Shown: positions 34,002 through 42,086 of the stretch, one piece after another
Position numbering within the stretch: the first letter of the stretch is position 1
Layout: every line of letters begins with the position of its first letter
Source: Amycolatopsis sp. MtRt-6
Lineage (GTDB): Bacteria; Actinomycetota; Actinomycetes; Mycobacteriales; Pseudonocardiaceae
Assembly (NCBI RefSeq): GCF_017308975.1
Contig: NZ_JADWPD010000013.1
Span: 184,849-248,848 of the forward strand
Direction of reading: 5' to 3'
Length of the DNA: 64,000 nt
The notes under the pieces: generated by a model
The model's input: the letters and a program-made list of their open reading frames with translations, nothing else
What the model was told of the DNA's origin: nothing
Databases searched by the model: none
Position numbers and translations under genes: made by a program

Positions 34002-34373
34002 CTACGCGGAGGCGGGCGTGTGTTCCGCGTCGTAGGCGTCCCGGGCCTGCTGGACCGAGGACATGTGCTGCCGGGCCCAGCGGTCCAGCATGTCCAGCGG
34101 CTCGGACAGGTTGCGCCCCAACGAGGTCAGCTCGTATTCGACCTTCGGCGGGATCGTCGGGTACGCCGTGCGGGCGAGGATGCCGTCGCGGACCAGGCTG
34201 CGCAGCGTCTGCGTCAGCACCTTCTGGGAAATGCCGTCCACGCGGCGGCCGATCTCGGTGAACCGCAGCGGGCCGTCCGAGAGCGCGCCGACGATCAGCA
34301 CCGTCCACTGGTCGCCGATGCGGTCGAGCAGCTGGCGGGTCGGGCAGTTGCGGTCGTACGGATCGGGGCCCAC
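34002..34373 (-). CDS. HxlR-family transcriptional regulator
   Basis: A 123-residue winged-helix regulator of the HxlR (MarR-like) family. The start is the GTG at VGPDPYDRNCP, with GAGGAGG 7 nt upstream. The N-terminal cysteine in NCPTRQLLDRIGDQWTVLIV, the DNA-binding SDGPLRFTEIGRRVDGISQK segment and the wing PKVEYELTSLG are typical. HxlR proteins often sense electrophiles or oxidants through the Cys. Its target is unknown; the adjacent SRPBCC gene on the same strand is 40 bp upstream. Confidence 0.9.
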   Translation of the reverse strand: MGPDPYDRNCPTRQLLDRIGDQWTVLIVGALSDGPLRFTEIGRRVDGISQKVLTQTLRSLVRDGILARTAYPTIPPKVEYELTSLGRNLSEPLDMLDRWARQHMSSVQQARDAYDAEHTPASA

Positions 34374-34413
34374 GGCACGCCTCCTCACTCTCCCGGGGAG
34401 AGTAACACGCCGG

Positions 34414-34839
34414 TCAGGCGGTGGCGCGGGCCAAACCCGTGGCCACGCGCTTGATGAAGGAGCCGAGGAACCACCGGTAGAACCAGCCCGTGCCGGGGAT
34501 CTTCGGCTCGAACGTCGCATGCCAGTGGATGTCGGTGCCGCCGTCGCGCGGCGAAAGGTCGACGTACGCGACGTAGTCCCGCAGCGGCAGGCCACGCTCC
34601 AGCGCGTACCCGAACCGGCGGCCCGGCTCCAGCGCGACGATCTTCTCGTACGAGCGGACGCCGCCGGTCGTGAACAGCCGGATCGCGCCCAGGCCTTCCG
34701 GCTCGCCCTCCCCCGCGCGGACCAGCTCGAACGACCCCAGCGGCGACCACCGCGGCCAGCTCGCGCCGTCCCGCAGCAAGGCATACACGGCGTCGGCCGG
34801 AGCTGCCGTCCGGGCGTGCACCGAAATCCTTTGTACCAT
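34414..34839 (-). CDS. SRPBCC-family (START-like) protein
   Basis: A 141-residue protein with the SRPBCC hydrophobic-cavity fold: N-terminal ISVHARTAAPADAVYALLRD, central FELVRAGEGEPEGLGAIRLF and C-terminal long helix GWFYRWFLGSFIKRVATGLA. Such proteins bind lipids or polyketides, or act in aromatic metabolism. The ATG lies 23 bp from the ATG of a divergent TetR gene, and an operator palindrome overlaps the start codon, so repression by that TetR is very likely. Confidence 0.83.
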   Translation of the reverse strand: MVQRISVHARTAAPADAVYALLRDGASWPRWSPLGSFELVRAGEGEPEGLGAIRLFTTGGVRSYEKIVALEPGRRFGYALERGLPLRDYVAYVDLSPRDGGTDIHWHATFEPKIPGTGWFYRWFLGSFIKRVATGLARATA

Positions 34840-34862
34840 TTGGTACGTGTACCATCTGGTAC
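34833..34862. promoter_or_regulatory. Tandem GTACCA-N2-TGGTAC operators
   Basis: Palindromes GTACCATTTGGTAC (34833-34846) and GTACCATCTGGTAC (34849-34862) are centred 16 bp apart between divergent genes whose start codons are 23 bp apart. The first covers the SRPBCC start codon. The second contains TACCAT, ending 7 nt before the TetR ATG. This is a probable TetR operator and leaderless promoter. Confidence 0.85.
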
Positions 34863-35393
34863 ATGATCGGCACAAGCCCGCGCGCCAAGCTGCTCGACGC
34901 GGCGATCGACCACATCGCCCACCACGGCGGGGCGGACCGGAGCCTGCGGGCGCTGGCCGCGGACCTCGGCACCAGCCACCGCATGCTGATCTACCACTTC
35001 GGCTCGAAGGAAGGCCTGCTCACCGCGGTGGCGCGGGAGGTCGAAGCCCGGCAGCGCGCCGCGCTCGCCGGCCTGGACCCGGCGGAGTTCTGGCGCCGGC
35101 TCACCGACGAAAGCCTGCGCGCCAACGAAAAGCTGTTCTTCCAGCTCTACGGCCAGGCCCTGGGCGGCACCCCGGGCACGGCGGAGTTCCTCGACGGCGT
35201 GATCGACGACTGGCTCGGCCCGGTCGAAGCGCTGCTGGCCGACCTCGGCGTCCCCGAGGCCGACCGGCCGGCCCACGCCCGGCTCGGGCTCGCCGTCGCC
35301 CGCGGGCTGCTGCTCGACCTCGTCACGACCGGCGACCGCGAAGCCGTCGACGCCGCCATGGACAAGTTCCTGGCGCTGTACGAAAAACCGTGA
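34863..35393 (+). CDS. TetR-family transcriptional regulator
   Basis: A 176-residue regulator whose helix-turn-helix lies at the very N-terminus (RSLRALAADLGTSHRMLIYH, residues 27-46), so no later start is possible. No ribosome site can fit, since upstream bases belong to the operator; a leaderless mRNA is implied. The ligand domain is unassigned. It faces the SRPBCC gene across two operators and is followed 12 bp later by a secreted hydrolase gene that may be cotranscribed. Confidence 0.9.
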   Translation: MIGTSPRAKLLDAAIDHIAHHGGADRSLRALAADLGTSHRMLIYHFGSKEGLLTAVAREVEARQRAALAGLDPAEFWRRLTDESLRANEKLFFQLYGQALGGTPGTAEFLDGVIDDWLGPVEALLADLGVPEADRPAHARLGLAVARGLLLDLVTTGDREAVDAAMDKFLALYEKP

Positions 35394-35405
35394 TCCCCTG
35401 GTCCG

Positions 35406-37166
35406 ATGCGACTGATACTGGGGTGCTTGGCCGCTTTGCTGACGACATCGGCGCTCACGCCCGCCGCTTCCGCGGCGCCTGTGGCGTCCTCGGAGAGCCG
35501 GCCGGTCTATTCCTACGCCGACGCGATCCGCGAGACGGCGTGGGTGGAGACCGGCACCGACCACGACCGGGACGGCAAGCCCGACCGCGTCGCCGCCGAC
35601 GTCATCCGGCCGGACGCTCGCGTGCGCGTCCCGGTGATCCTCGACGTCAGCCCGTACTACGCGTGCTGCGGCCGCGGCAACGAACAAGAGAAGAAGACGT
35701 ACGCGCCGGACGGCACGCCGCAGCAGTTCCCGCTGTTCTACGACAACTACTTCGTGCCGCGCGGGTACGCCGTCGTGCTGGCCGACGTCGGCGGGACGAG
35801 CCGGTCGTCCGGCTGCTTCGACGACGTCGCCTCCGGCAACGCGGTCGTGAACTGGCTGGGCGGCCGGGCGAAGGCCTTCGACACCCCCGACGGCGGCCGT
35901 CCGGTCAAGGCCGATTGGGCCACCGGCGACGTCGGCGCGATCGGCAAGTCGCAGGACGGCGCCACCGCGATCGGGATGGCCGCCTCGGGCGTCGCGGGGC
36001 TGAAGACGATCGTGCCGATCGAAGGCGTCGCGAACAACTACGCCCAGCTCATCGCGAACGGCGCGCCGCTGGCCACGCCGGAGAACACCGGGTCGGCCTT
36101 CACCTACAACGAGCGCGCCGCCGAGCTGTGCAAGCCGTTCGAGGCCGAGCAAAAAGCACTCGCGAGCACGAACGGCGACTACAACGCCTACTGGGAAAGC
36201 CGGAACCACGTGCCGCGCGCCGGGCAGGCGAGCGTGCTCATCGCGCAGGGCTTCGGGGACTGGGCCGTGGCGCCGAACCAGTTCGCCGGCTACTGGGAGG
36301 CGCTGGGCCGGGCCGGCGTCCCGCGCAAGGCGTGGCTGAGCCAGGCCGGCCACACCGACCCCTTCGACCTGCGGCGCGCGCAGTGGGTCGAGACGCTGCA
36401 CCGCTGGTTCGACCGCTGGCTGCTCGGCCTGCGCAACGGCGTCGAGCGCGAGCCCGCCGTGCACCTCGAGACCGCGCCGGACCGGTGGACCGACGTCCGG
36501 AGCTGGCCGCCCGCCGCGCTCCCGGTGACGCTCCGGCCGTCGGCCGGCGGCACGCTGGGGCTGACCGGGTCCGGCACGGCGAGCGTCGTCGACGACCCCG
36601 CCGTCACCCGCGAGGACTGGGCGGCCGGGGTGTCGGCCGCGCGGTTCACCGGGCCGCCCCTGCCCGCGCCGGTGCGGATCGCCGGGTCGCCGTCGGTGAC
36701 GATCACGGCGTCGTCGGACAAGACCGCCGCCCGGCTCGGCGTCGCGCTCGTCGACTACGGTCCGGCTGAAACGCGCAACACCGCGTTCTACGGCAGCGGG
36801 GTGAAGAACCTCGCGACGCGGTCGTGCTGGGGTTCGAGCAGTGCCGTCGACAGCGCGTGCTTCCTCGACACCGTCTCCGACGTGGTGAGCGTCGACCACC
36901 GGATCGTCGCCGCCGGCTGGGCGGACCTCGGGCACCACGCGTCGCTGCGGCACGGCGAGCCGCTCGTCCCGGGCCGGGCCTACACGATGACGTTCGACCT
37001 CACCGCGCTCGACCACGTCGTCCCGGCGGGCCACCGGCTCGGGCTGCTCCTCGGCGGCACCGACGGGCTGCTGTTCGACCCGGCGCTGCCGAACTTCGGC
37101 GACACGCTGACGTTCGACCTCGCGCGGACGTCGGTCACCGTCGGCCTTACAAAGCCCGAACACTAG
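35406..37166 (+). CDS. Secreted CocE/NonD-family hydrolase (X-Pro dipeptidyl-peptidase-like)
   Basis: A 586-residue protein with a Sec signal (residues 1-23, MRLILGCLAALLTTSALTPA) and the X-Pro dipeptidyl-peptidase S15 / CocE architecture: an alpha/beta-hydrolase domain and, after about residue 380, a C-terminal jelly-roll. The nucleophile elbow reads GAIGKSQDGATA near residue 180, where most relatives have G-x-S-Y-x-G. A His candidate is in SQAGHTDPFD near residue 315. Substrates may be Xaa-Pro peptides or esters. Confidence 0.82.
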   Translation: MRLILGCLAALLTTSALTPAASAAPVASSESRPVYSYADAIRETAWVETGTDHDRDGKPDRVAADVIRPDARVRVPVILDVSPYYACCGRGNEQEKKTYAPDGTPQQFPLFYDNYFVPRGYAVVLADVGGTSRSSGCFDDVASGNAVVNWLGGRAKAFDTPDGGRPVKADWATGDVGAIGKSQDGATAIGMAASGVAGLKTIVPIEGVANNYAQLIANGAPLATPENTGSAFTYNERAAELCKPFEAEQKALASTNGDYNAYWESRNHVPRAGQASVLIAQGFGDWAVAPNQFAGYWEALGRAGVPRKAWLSQAGHTDPFDLRRAQWVETLHRWFDRWLLGLRNGVEREPAVHLETAPDRWTDVRSWPPAALPVTLRPSAGGTLGLTGSGTASVVDDPAVTREDWAAGVSAARFTGPPLPAPVRIAGSPSVTITASSDKTAARLGVALVDYGPAETRNTAFYGSGVKNLATRSCWGSSSAVDSACFLDTVSDVVSVDHRIVAAGWADLGHHASLRHGEPLVPGRAYTMTFDLTALDHVVPAGHRLGLLLGGTDGLLFDPALPNFGDTLTFDLARTSVTVGLTKPEH

Positions 37167-37233
37167 GCGGACGCCCTTCGAACACGACCCGGCCAGAGTT
37201 CTCCTCGTACCCCCGGACGGACGAGGAGAGACG

Positions 37234-37620
37234 ATGCGAGGAACCACCTGGACGCGGCTGGCGCTGGCGGGCGGGGCGAGCGCGGCCTGCCTGCTGGTGG
37301 CCGCGCCGCTGGCGTCGGCCCAGACGGCGCCGATCACGCTCAGCCCCGAGGAGTCGCAGCAGGTCTGCGCGGACTGGGTGCCGAAGCTGCAGAAGCGGGC
37401 CGCGAACCTGGAGAAGCGGATCAACGGCGGTCCCGAGGTCAAGGGCTCGGTCGCCAACCTCAAGGCGCGGGCGGCCGGCCAGCGGGCCGCCGGGCACACC
37501 GCCCGAGCCGACCAGCTGGACCAGCGCGCCACCAAGCGGCAGGGCCGCATCGGCGAGCTGACCACGGCCAAGCAGAAGCTGGACGCGTTCGCGGCCGCGC
37601 ACTGCCGGCCCGCCAAGTGA
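37234..37620 (+). CDS. Small secreted helical protein
   Basis: A 128-residue protein with a Sec signal (residues 1-30, ending LASAQ). The mature part is Lys/Arg/Ala-rich and helical, with two cysteines (QQVCADW and AAHCRPAK) that may form one disulfide linking the ends. I do not recognise the family. It overlaps the following lipoprotein gene by 4 bp (GTGA) and precedes an OmpR-type two-component system, so it may be part of that regulon or its sensor input. Confidence 0.7.
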   Translation: MRGTTWTRLALAGGASAACLLVAAPLASAQTAPITLSPEESQQVCADWVPKLQKRAANLEKRINGGPEVKGSVANLKARAAGQRAAGHTARADQLDQRATKRQGRIGELTTAKQKLDAFAAAHCRPAK

Positions 37621-37799
37621 AGCGCGCCGGGATCGCCGTGGCCGCGGCGCTCGTCATGCTCGGCTGCTCGGCGTGCCGCGACAACCTGATGGGTTCGGCG
37701 CCGCCGCCGCCGTCGTCGTCGCCTTCCGCCGAACTGAGCGGGATCGAGTCGACGCTGAACGGCATCGAGTCCGACATGAACAGCGATGGCTCGCCCTGA
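37617..37799 (+). CDS. Small lipoprotein
   Basis: A 60-residue protein with a lipoprotein signal (KRAGIAVAAALVMLGCSAC, Cys at residue 17) and a short Pro/Ser linker followed by an acidic amphipathic segment, SGIESTLNGIESDMNSDG. The GTG start overlaps the stop of the upstream secreted-protein gene. Its function is unknown; it probably acts at the outer face of the membrane, near the sensor kinase encoded 0.7 kb downstream. Confidence 0.65.
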   Translation: MKRAGIAVAAALVMLGCSACRDNLMGSAPPPPSSSPSAELSGIESTLNGIESDMNSDGSP

Positions 37800-37844
37800 C
37801 CGGCTAGCGTCTCCCCTCTGAACACGGCGGAGACGGGAGCAGGC

Positions 37845-38531
37845 ATGGGGTCACCGGGACGCGGCCTCGTCCTCGTGGTCGAGGACGAGGCCGCGATCGC
37901 CGAGCTGGCGGCGCTCTACCTCAGGCGCGACGGCTTCGGCGTGCACGTCGAGGCCGACGGCGGCCGGGCCCTCGAAGCGGTCCGGCGGCTCAAGCCGGTG
38001 GCGATCGTGCTCGACATCGGACTGTCCGGAATGGACGGTATCGAGATCTGCAAGGCGTTGCGCGCGACCGGCGACTGGACGCCGGTGCTGTTCGTCACCG
38101 CCCGCGACGACGAGCTCGACCGCCTGCTGGGCCTGGAGATCGGCGCGGACGACTACCTCACCAAGCCGTTCAGCCCGCGGGAGCTGGCGGCCCGGGTCCG
38201 GACGGTGCTGCGCCGCGCGTCGGGGGCGGCGCCGGCCGCGTCGGTGCTGACCGCCGGCGGCGCGCGGGTGGATCTCACCAGCCGCCGCGCCTGGGCGGGC
38301 GACGTCGAGGTCACCCTGACGTCCACCGAGTTCGACCTGCTCACGCACCTGCTCCGGCACCCGGGGCAGGTGCTTTCGCGTGACCAGCTGCTCAGCGCCG
38401 TCTGGGGCTACGCCGCGGCGGCGGGGACGCGGACGGTGGACGTCCACGTGGCGCAGCTGCGGGCGAAACTCGGGCCGTCGAGTCCGATTCGGACGGTCCG
38501 GGGCATCGGCTACGCGGCGGACCCGGCATGA
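37845..38531 (+). CDS. OmpR-family response regulator
   Basis: A 228-residue regulator. The receiver has VVEDEAAIAELA, phospho-acceptor Asp in VAIVLDIGLSGMDG near residue 58 and DDYLTKPFSPREL with the conserved Lys near 108. The C-terminal winged helix has TSTEFDLLTHLLRHPGQVLS and RTVDVHVAQLRAKLG. The stop overlaps the kinase start (ATGA). It follows two small exported proteins that could be its targets. Confidence 0.95.
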   Translation: MGSPGRGLVLVVEDEAAIAELAALYLRRDGFGVHVEADGGRALEAVRRLKPVAIVLDIGLSGMDGIEICKALRATGDWTPVLFVTARDDELDRLLGLEIGADDYLTKPFSPRELAARVRTVLRRASGAAPAASVLTAGGARVDLTSRRAWAGDVEVTLTSTEFDLLTHLLRHPGQVLSRDQLLSAVWGYAAAAGTRTVDVHVAQLRAKLGPSSPIRTVRGIGYAADPA

Positions 38532-39898
38532 GAGGCACCCTCGCCGGGCGGATCACGCTGGTGTGCTTGGCGGTCGCGGGGATCGCGGTGATCGTCGCGG
38601 GCCTGGTGGCGGCCCGGCTGATCCGGACCACGGCGGACAACGCGCTGCAGTCGTCGCTGGCCGCACAGGCCGACGTCGTGGCGTCACAGCTGGACGAAAC
38701 GGGCATCGGCAACCGGCTGGGCGTCGGCAAGGTGGCCGACGTCGTGCGCGGGCAGGGCATCTCGGTGGTGGTCCGCCGGGCGGGCGGGCAGGCGCTCGGG
38801 GAAGGGGCCGCCGTCCAGGCCGCCGTCAAGGCCGGTCTGGGGGCGGACCACTCGGAACGCGTCATGGTCGCGGGTGCGCAGTACCTGGTCGAGACGCGGG
38901 TGGTCGGCACGCGCGGGGCGGCGTTCGCACTGGTCCTGCCCGCGCGCAACGCCCAGGCGACGCAGCGGGCGCTGGTCCGCAACATCCTGCTGGCGCTGGG
39001 CATCGGCCTGCTGGTGGCGGCGGTCGCGGGCTTCGTCTCCGGGCGGTTGCTGGGGCGTCCGCTGCGCCGGGCCGCGCTGGCCGCGGGCTCGCTGCGGGCG
39101 GGCCGCCGGGACGTGCGGGTGCCGGTGCGGGGGCCGCGCGAGGTGGCCGAGGTGGCCGGGTCGTTGAACTCGCTGGCCGACGCGCTGGCCGTCAGCGAGG
39201 CGCGGCAGCGGGAGTTCCTGCTGTCGGTGTCACACGAGCTGCGAACGCCGCTGACGGCGGTGACGGGCTTCGCCGAGGCGATCGCGGACGGCGTGGCCAC
39301 GGGGCCGGACGCGGTCCGGGCCGGCCAGACGATCCAGCGCGAGGCGGCGCGGCTTTCGCGGCTGGTCGAAGACCTGCTGGAGCTGGCCCGGCTGGGCGCG
39401 GACGAGTTCCGGCTGGACATGGCGGTGCTGGACCTGGCCGCGTTGGTGCGCGACTGCGCGGAGGTGTGGCAGCTGCGGTGCGCGCGGGAGGACGTCGCGC
39501 TGTCCGCCTTCGTGCCTTCGTCCCCGGTCCCGGTCCTGGCGGACGCCCGCCGGCTGCGTCAGGTGGTCGACGGGCTGGCGGAGAACGCCCTGCGCGTCAC
39601 GCCCGCGGGGGCGCCGATGGTGTTCTCGCTGACGGTGTCCGATGCGTCGGCTTCGCTGTCGGTCCGGGACGGCGGACCCGGCTTGGCGCCGGAGGACTAC
39701 CCGGTGGCGTTCGAGCGCGGCGTCCTGAACGCGCGGTACCGCGACCGCCGCCCGGTCGGGTCGGGCATCGGGCTGGCCCTGGTCCACGGGCTGGTCACCC
39801 GGATGGGCGGGACGCTGACGGCCGGGCCCGCTCCGGAAGGCGGGGCCGCGTTCACCCTCACGTTCCCCGTGCGCTCAGCTGAGCCGAGCGGGCGGTGA
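38528..39898 (+). CDS. Sensor histidine kinase (HAMP-HisKA-HATPase)
   Basis: A 456-residue membrane kinase with segments at about residues 10-32 and 153-175 enclosing a 120-residue extracytoplasmic sensor domain. A HAMP region follows, then HisKA with SVSHELRTPLTAVTGFAEAI near residue 237 and an ATPase domain with VDGLAENALRVTPAGAP, DGGPGLAPED and GSGIGLALVHGLV. It is translationally coupled to the OmpR regulator. The 3' end overlaps the convergent SnoaL-like gene by 41 bp. The signal sensed is unknown. Confidence 0.93.
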   Translation: MRGTLAGRITLVCLAVAGIAVIVAGLVAARLIRTTADNALQSSLAAQADVVASQLDETGIGNRLGVGKVADVVRGQGISVVVRRAGGQALGEGAAVQAAVKAGLGADHSERVMVAGAQYLVETRVVGTRGAAFALVLPARNAQATQRALVRNILLALGIGLLVAAVAGFVSGRLLGRPLRRAALAAGSLRAGRRDVRVPVRGPREVAEVAGSLNSLADALAVSEARQREFLLSVSHELRTPLTAVTGFAEAIADGVATGPDAVRAGQTIQREAARLSRLVEDLLELARLGADEFRLDMAVLDLAALVRDCAEVWQLRCAREDVALSAFVPSSPVPVLADARRLRQVVDGLAENALRVTPAGAPMVFSLTVSDASASLSVRDGGPGLAPEDYPVAFERGVLNARYRDRRPVGSGIGLALVHGLVTRMGGTLTAGPAPEGGAAFTLTFPVRSAEPSGR

Positions 39899-40214
39899 CG
39901 TCCATGAGTGCCCAGTGCTCGACGACCCGGCCGTCGCGGACCCGGACCATGTCCATGCTGGTCACGGCGTAGCCGGGGCCGGCGCTGGTGTAGCGGTTGA
40001 CCGAGAATTCGCCGTCGGCGACGTTCTGCTCGATCGTGACGGCGACGTCGGCTTTCTGGTCCCACTTCGCGCGCCAGGCGTCGATGCCGTGGTGGTCGCC
40101 TGCGGTGCCGCCGCGGTGGTCGACGACGTCGGGGTCGATGTAGGCGAGGCCTTCTTCGAACCGGCCGGCGGTCCAGAGTTCGACCAGCCGCGCGTGGACT
40201 TCGGACGGGGTCAT
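39858..40214 (-). CDS. SnoaL-like (NTF2-fold) protein
   Basis: A 118-residue NTF2-like protein. The ATG at MTPSEVHARLVELW is preferred because GGAGG lies just upstream. Visible features are the FEEGLAYIDPDVVDHRGG strand-loop near residue 20 and DMVRVRDGRVVEHWALMD near the end, as in SnoaL-type polyketide cyclases and many ester cyclases. It is divergent from a TetR gene across a 22-bp inverted repeat and is probably repressed by it. The substrate is unknown. Confidence 0.82.
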   Translation of the reverse strand: MTPSEVHARLVELWTAGRFEEGLAYIDPDVVDHRGGTAGDHHGIDAWRAKWDQKADVAVTIEQNVADGEFSVNRYTSAGPGYAVTSMDMVRVRDGRVVEHWALMDVTARSAQLSARGT

Positions 40215-40227
40215 CGTGGCCTCCGTT

Positions 40228-40283
40228 AAGTGGGGAGTTCCCCGGTTAGTGTGCCGGTAGGCTAACCGGGGAACTCCCCACTT
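40228..40283. promoter_or_regulatory. Twin TetR operators forming a 22-bp inverted repeat
   Basis: Arms at 40228-40249 and 40262-40283 are perfect inverted copies separated by 12 bp. Each arm contains the quasi-palindrome GGGGAGTTCCCC followed by GGTTAG, consistent with a TetR dimer site. The spacer carries TAGGCT, a possible -10 for the rightward TetR gene. Confidence 0.8.
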
Positions 40284-40297
40284 GGCAAGGAGCACCG

Positions 40298-40840
40298 ATG
40301 CCCGCACGAGCCCGCCGGTCCGACGCCCGGGACAACCGCGCGCTCCTGCTGGCGGCGGCCCAGGCGGTGTTCGCCGAGGACGGCCCGGACGCCCCGCTCG
40401 ATCGCATCGCCCGGCGCGCGGGCATCGGCAACGCGACGATGTACCGCCACTTCCCCACTCGCCGCGAGCTGCTCATCGCGGTGTACGCGAGCGAAGTCGC
40501 TTCGCTGACTTCGGAGGCGCGTCTCGACGCGGCCGACGCGGGCGCGGCACTGTTCGCGTGGCTCGCGATGTTCGTGGAGCACGTCCGGACCAAGCGCGAC
40601 CTCGCGTTGTCCCTGACCACCCCGGCCGGCGACCACGAGACGCTGTTCGCCCAGTGGCACACCACGGTGAACACCACCGCGGCCGCCCTCGTCGCCCGCG
40701 CGAAGGCCGCCGGCGCGATCGCCCCGGACACCGACCCCCTGGACCTGCTCCTGCTCGCGACGGGCGTCGCCCTCGCCAACGCCCCGGCCCGCACCCCCCA
40801 CCTCCTGAACCTGGTCCGCCGAGCCGTGTCGACCCCCTGA
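40298..40840 (+). CDS. TetR-family transcriptional regulator
   Basis: A 180-residue regulator. The helix-turn-helix is PLDRIARRAGIGNATMYRHF at about residues 35-54, followed by PTRRELLIAVY. AAGGAG lies 6 nt before the ATG. It is divergent from the SnoaL-like gene with a twin operator between, so self and partner control are likely. Its stop codon overlaps the first base of the 21-bp repeat array. Confidence 0.9.
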   Translation: MPARARRSDARDNRALLLAAAQAVFAEDGPDAPLDRIARRAGIGNATMYRHFPTRRELLIAVYASEVASLTSEARLDAADAGAALFAWLAMFVEHVRTKRDLALSLTTPAGDHETLFAQWHTTVNTTAAALVARAKAAGAIAPDTDPLDLLLLATGVALANAPARTPHLLNLVRRAVSTP

Positions 40841-41046
40841 TCACGAGTGATGCCCCGCCAATCACACGTGATGCCCCTCCAGACACGCGAGATGCCCGCC
40901 CGATCACACGAGTCGCCCCTCCGGGCACGCAGGTCCGCCAACCCGGTTGCCGGGACTCGCGTGATCCGGGAGGCATCTCGCGTGATTGCGGAGGCATCAC
41001 TCGTGATTGGCGGGGCATCACTCGTGATTGGAGGGGCATCACGGTG
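40840..41046. repeat. Array of 21-bp dyad repeats (copy B)
   Basis: Four to five 21-bp units (ATCACGAGTGATGCCCCGCC-type) run in one orientation to about 40925. After a degenerate centre around 40930-40965, four units run in the opposite orientation (ATCACTCGTGATTGG + 2 nt + GGGC type). The whole array thus forms a ~200-bp imperfect inverted repeat. It lies between the TetR stop and the LysR promoter. Confidence 0.85.
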
Positions 41047-41064
41047 GGTCGTTAGGGTCGGGGT

Positions 41065-41970
41065 ATGGAGATGCTGCACCTGCGCTACTTCGTCGCGGTC
41101 GCCGAGGAACTGAACTTCTCCGCGGCCGCGCGGAAGCTGCACATGGCCGCGTCGCCGCTCAGCCAGCGGATCAAGGACCTCGAACACGAACTCGGGCAGC
41201 AGCTGTTCGACCGGAGCACCCACCACGTCACCCTCACCGATGCCGGAGCCGCGCTCCTTCCGCTCGCGCGGGACGTGCTCGAGCAGGTCAGTGCCATTCC
41301 GTGGAAGCTCAAAGAGGCCACGAAGCCGCAGCGCAGCACCGTCTTCCTCGGCATGCCCGCCGGCGTGCACCCCGATCTGCGGGACCGCGTCAACGCGCTC
41401 GCCGAACGCGTCCGGGACAGCTACGAGCTCAAACGGTGGCCCGGCACCACCGCCGACCTCGTGCAGGGCGTGCACGACGGCAAGCTCGCCCTCACCCTCG
41501 CGCGGCTGCCCGTCACCGATCCCGCGCTGGAGCAGCTGCCCGTGATGACCGAACGGCTCGGCGCCGTCGTCCCGGCCGACCTCTTCGCCGGGCGGGACTC
41601 CGTCAGCCTCGCCGAACTGGCCGATTTCCCGTACGTCGCCTCGCCGGAGGAAATCACGCCCGCCTATTTCGACCAGCTCGACCACCAATTGAACGAGCTC
41701 GGCGTCAAAAAGCGCATCCGGCTGACCAACACCGGCTACGGCGGGACGTCGGAAATCATCTCCAGCGGCGAAGCGTTCTCCATTTCCATGCTCGACGCCA
41801 GGAGCCCGATGCACGGCTACCGGCTTGACAACGTCATCGTGCTGCCGTTCACCGATTTCCGCCCCCAGCTGGACACCGGCCTGCTCTGGCGGCGCGACCG
41901 CACCGACGGTGACCTGCGCGACCTCGTCAATGCCGCAAAAGGGATATTCGCGGAACCCCTCAGCAGCTGA
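41065..41970 (+). CDS. LysR-family transcriptional regulator
   Basis: A 301-residue regulator with the LysR winged helix at the N-terminus (LHLRYFVAVAEELNFSAAAR and HMAASPLSQRIKDLEHELG) and an effector-binding domain from about residue 90. TAGGGT ends 6 nt before the ATG, suggesting a leaderless mRNA. It lies 116 bp upstream of a five-gene CoA operon on the same strand and is its most likely regulator. Confidence 0.9.
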   Translation: MEMLHLRYFVAVAEELNFSAAARKLHMAASPLSQRIKDLEHELGQQLFDRSTHHVTLTDAGAALLPLARDVLEQVSAIPWKLKEATKPQRSTVFLGMPAGVHPDLRDRVNALAERVRDSYELKRWPGTTADLVQGVHDGKLALTLARLPVTDPALEQLPVMTERLGAVVPADLFAGRDSVSLAELADFPYVASPEEITPAYFDQLDHQLNELGVKKRIRLTNTGYGGTSEIISSGEAFSISMLDARSPMHGYRLDNVIVLPFTDFRPQLDTGLLWRRDRTDGDLRDLVNAAKGIFAEPLSS

Positions 41971-41971
41971 A

Positions 41972-42000
41972 AATGGTATGACCACCGTGGTCATACCATT
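41972..42000. promoter_or_regulatory. Perfect 29-bp palindrome before the CoA operon
   Basis: Arms AATGGTATGACCAC (41972-41985) and GTGGTCATACCATT (41987-42000) flank a single C. Each arm contains a T-G-G-T-N3-A-C-C-A core of the kind bound by GntR/FadR-type regulators. It starts 1 nt after the LysR stop codon and 115 bp before the CoA-transferase start. Operator is preferred over terminator, since no U-tract follows and the stem is only moderately GC-rich. Confidence 0.75.
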
Positions 42001-42086
42001 GTGCGCATCATGATCATTCCCTTTCCCGCCGACCGCGCCTACGTTCGTAAGTAGAGCAAGACACCAAGGCGCGAAAGGACGGAAAG

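Noticed and set aside
41972..42000. Rho-independent terminator of the LysR gene
   Set aside because: There is no T-run after the stem, the loop is a single base, and the arms contain regulator-like cores; operator is the better reading, though termination is not excluded.
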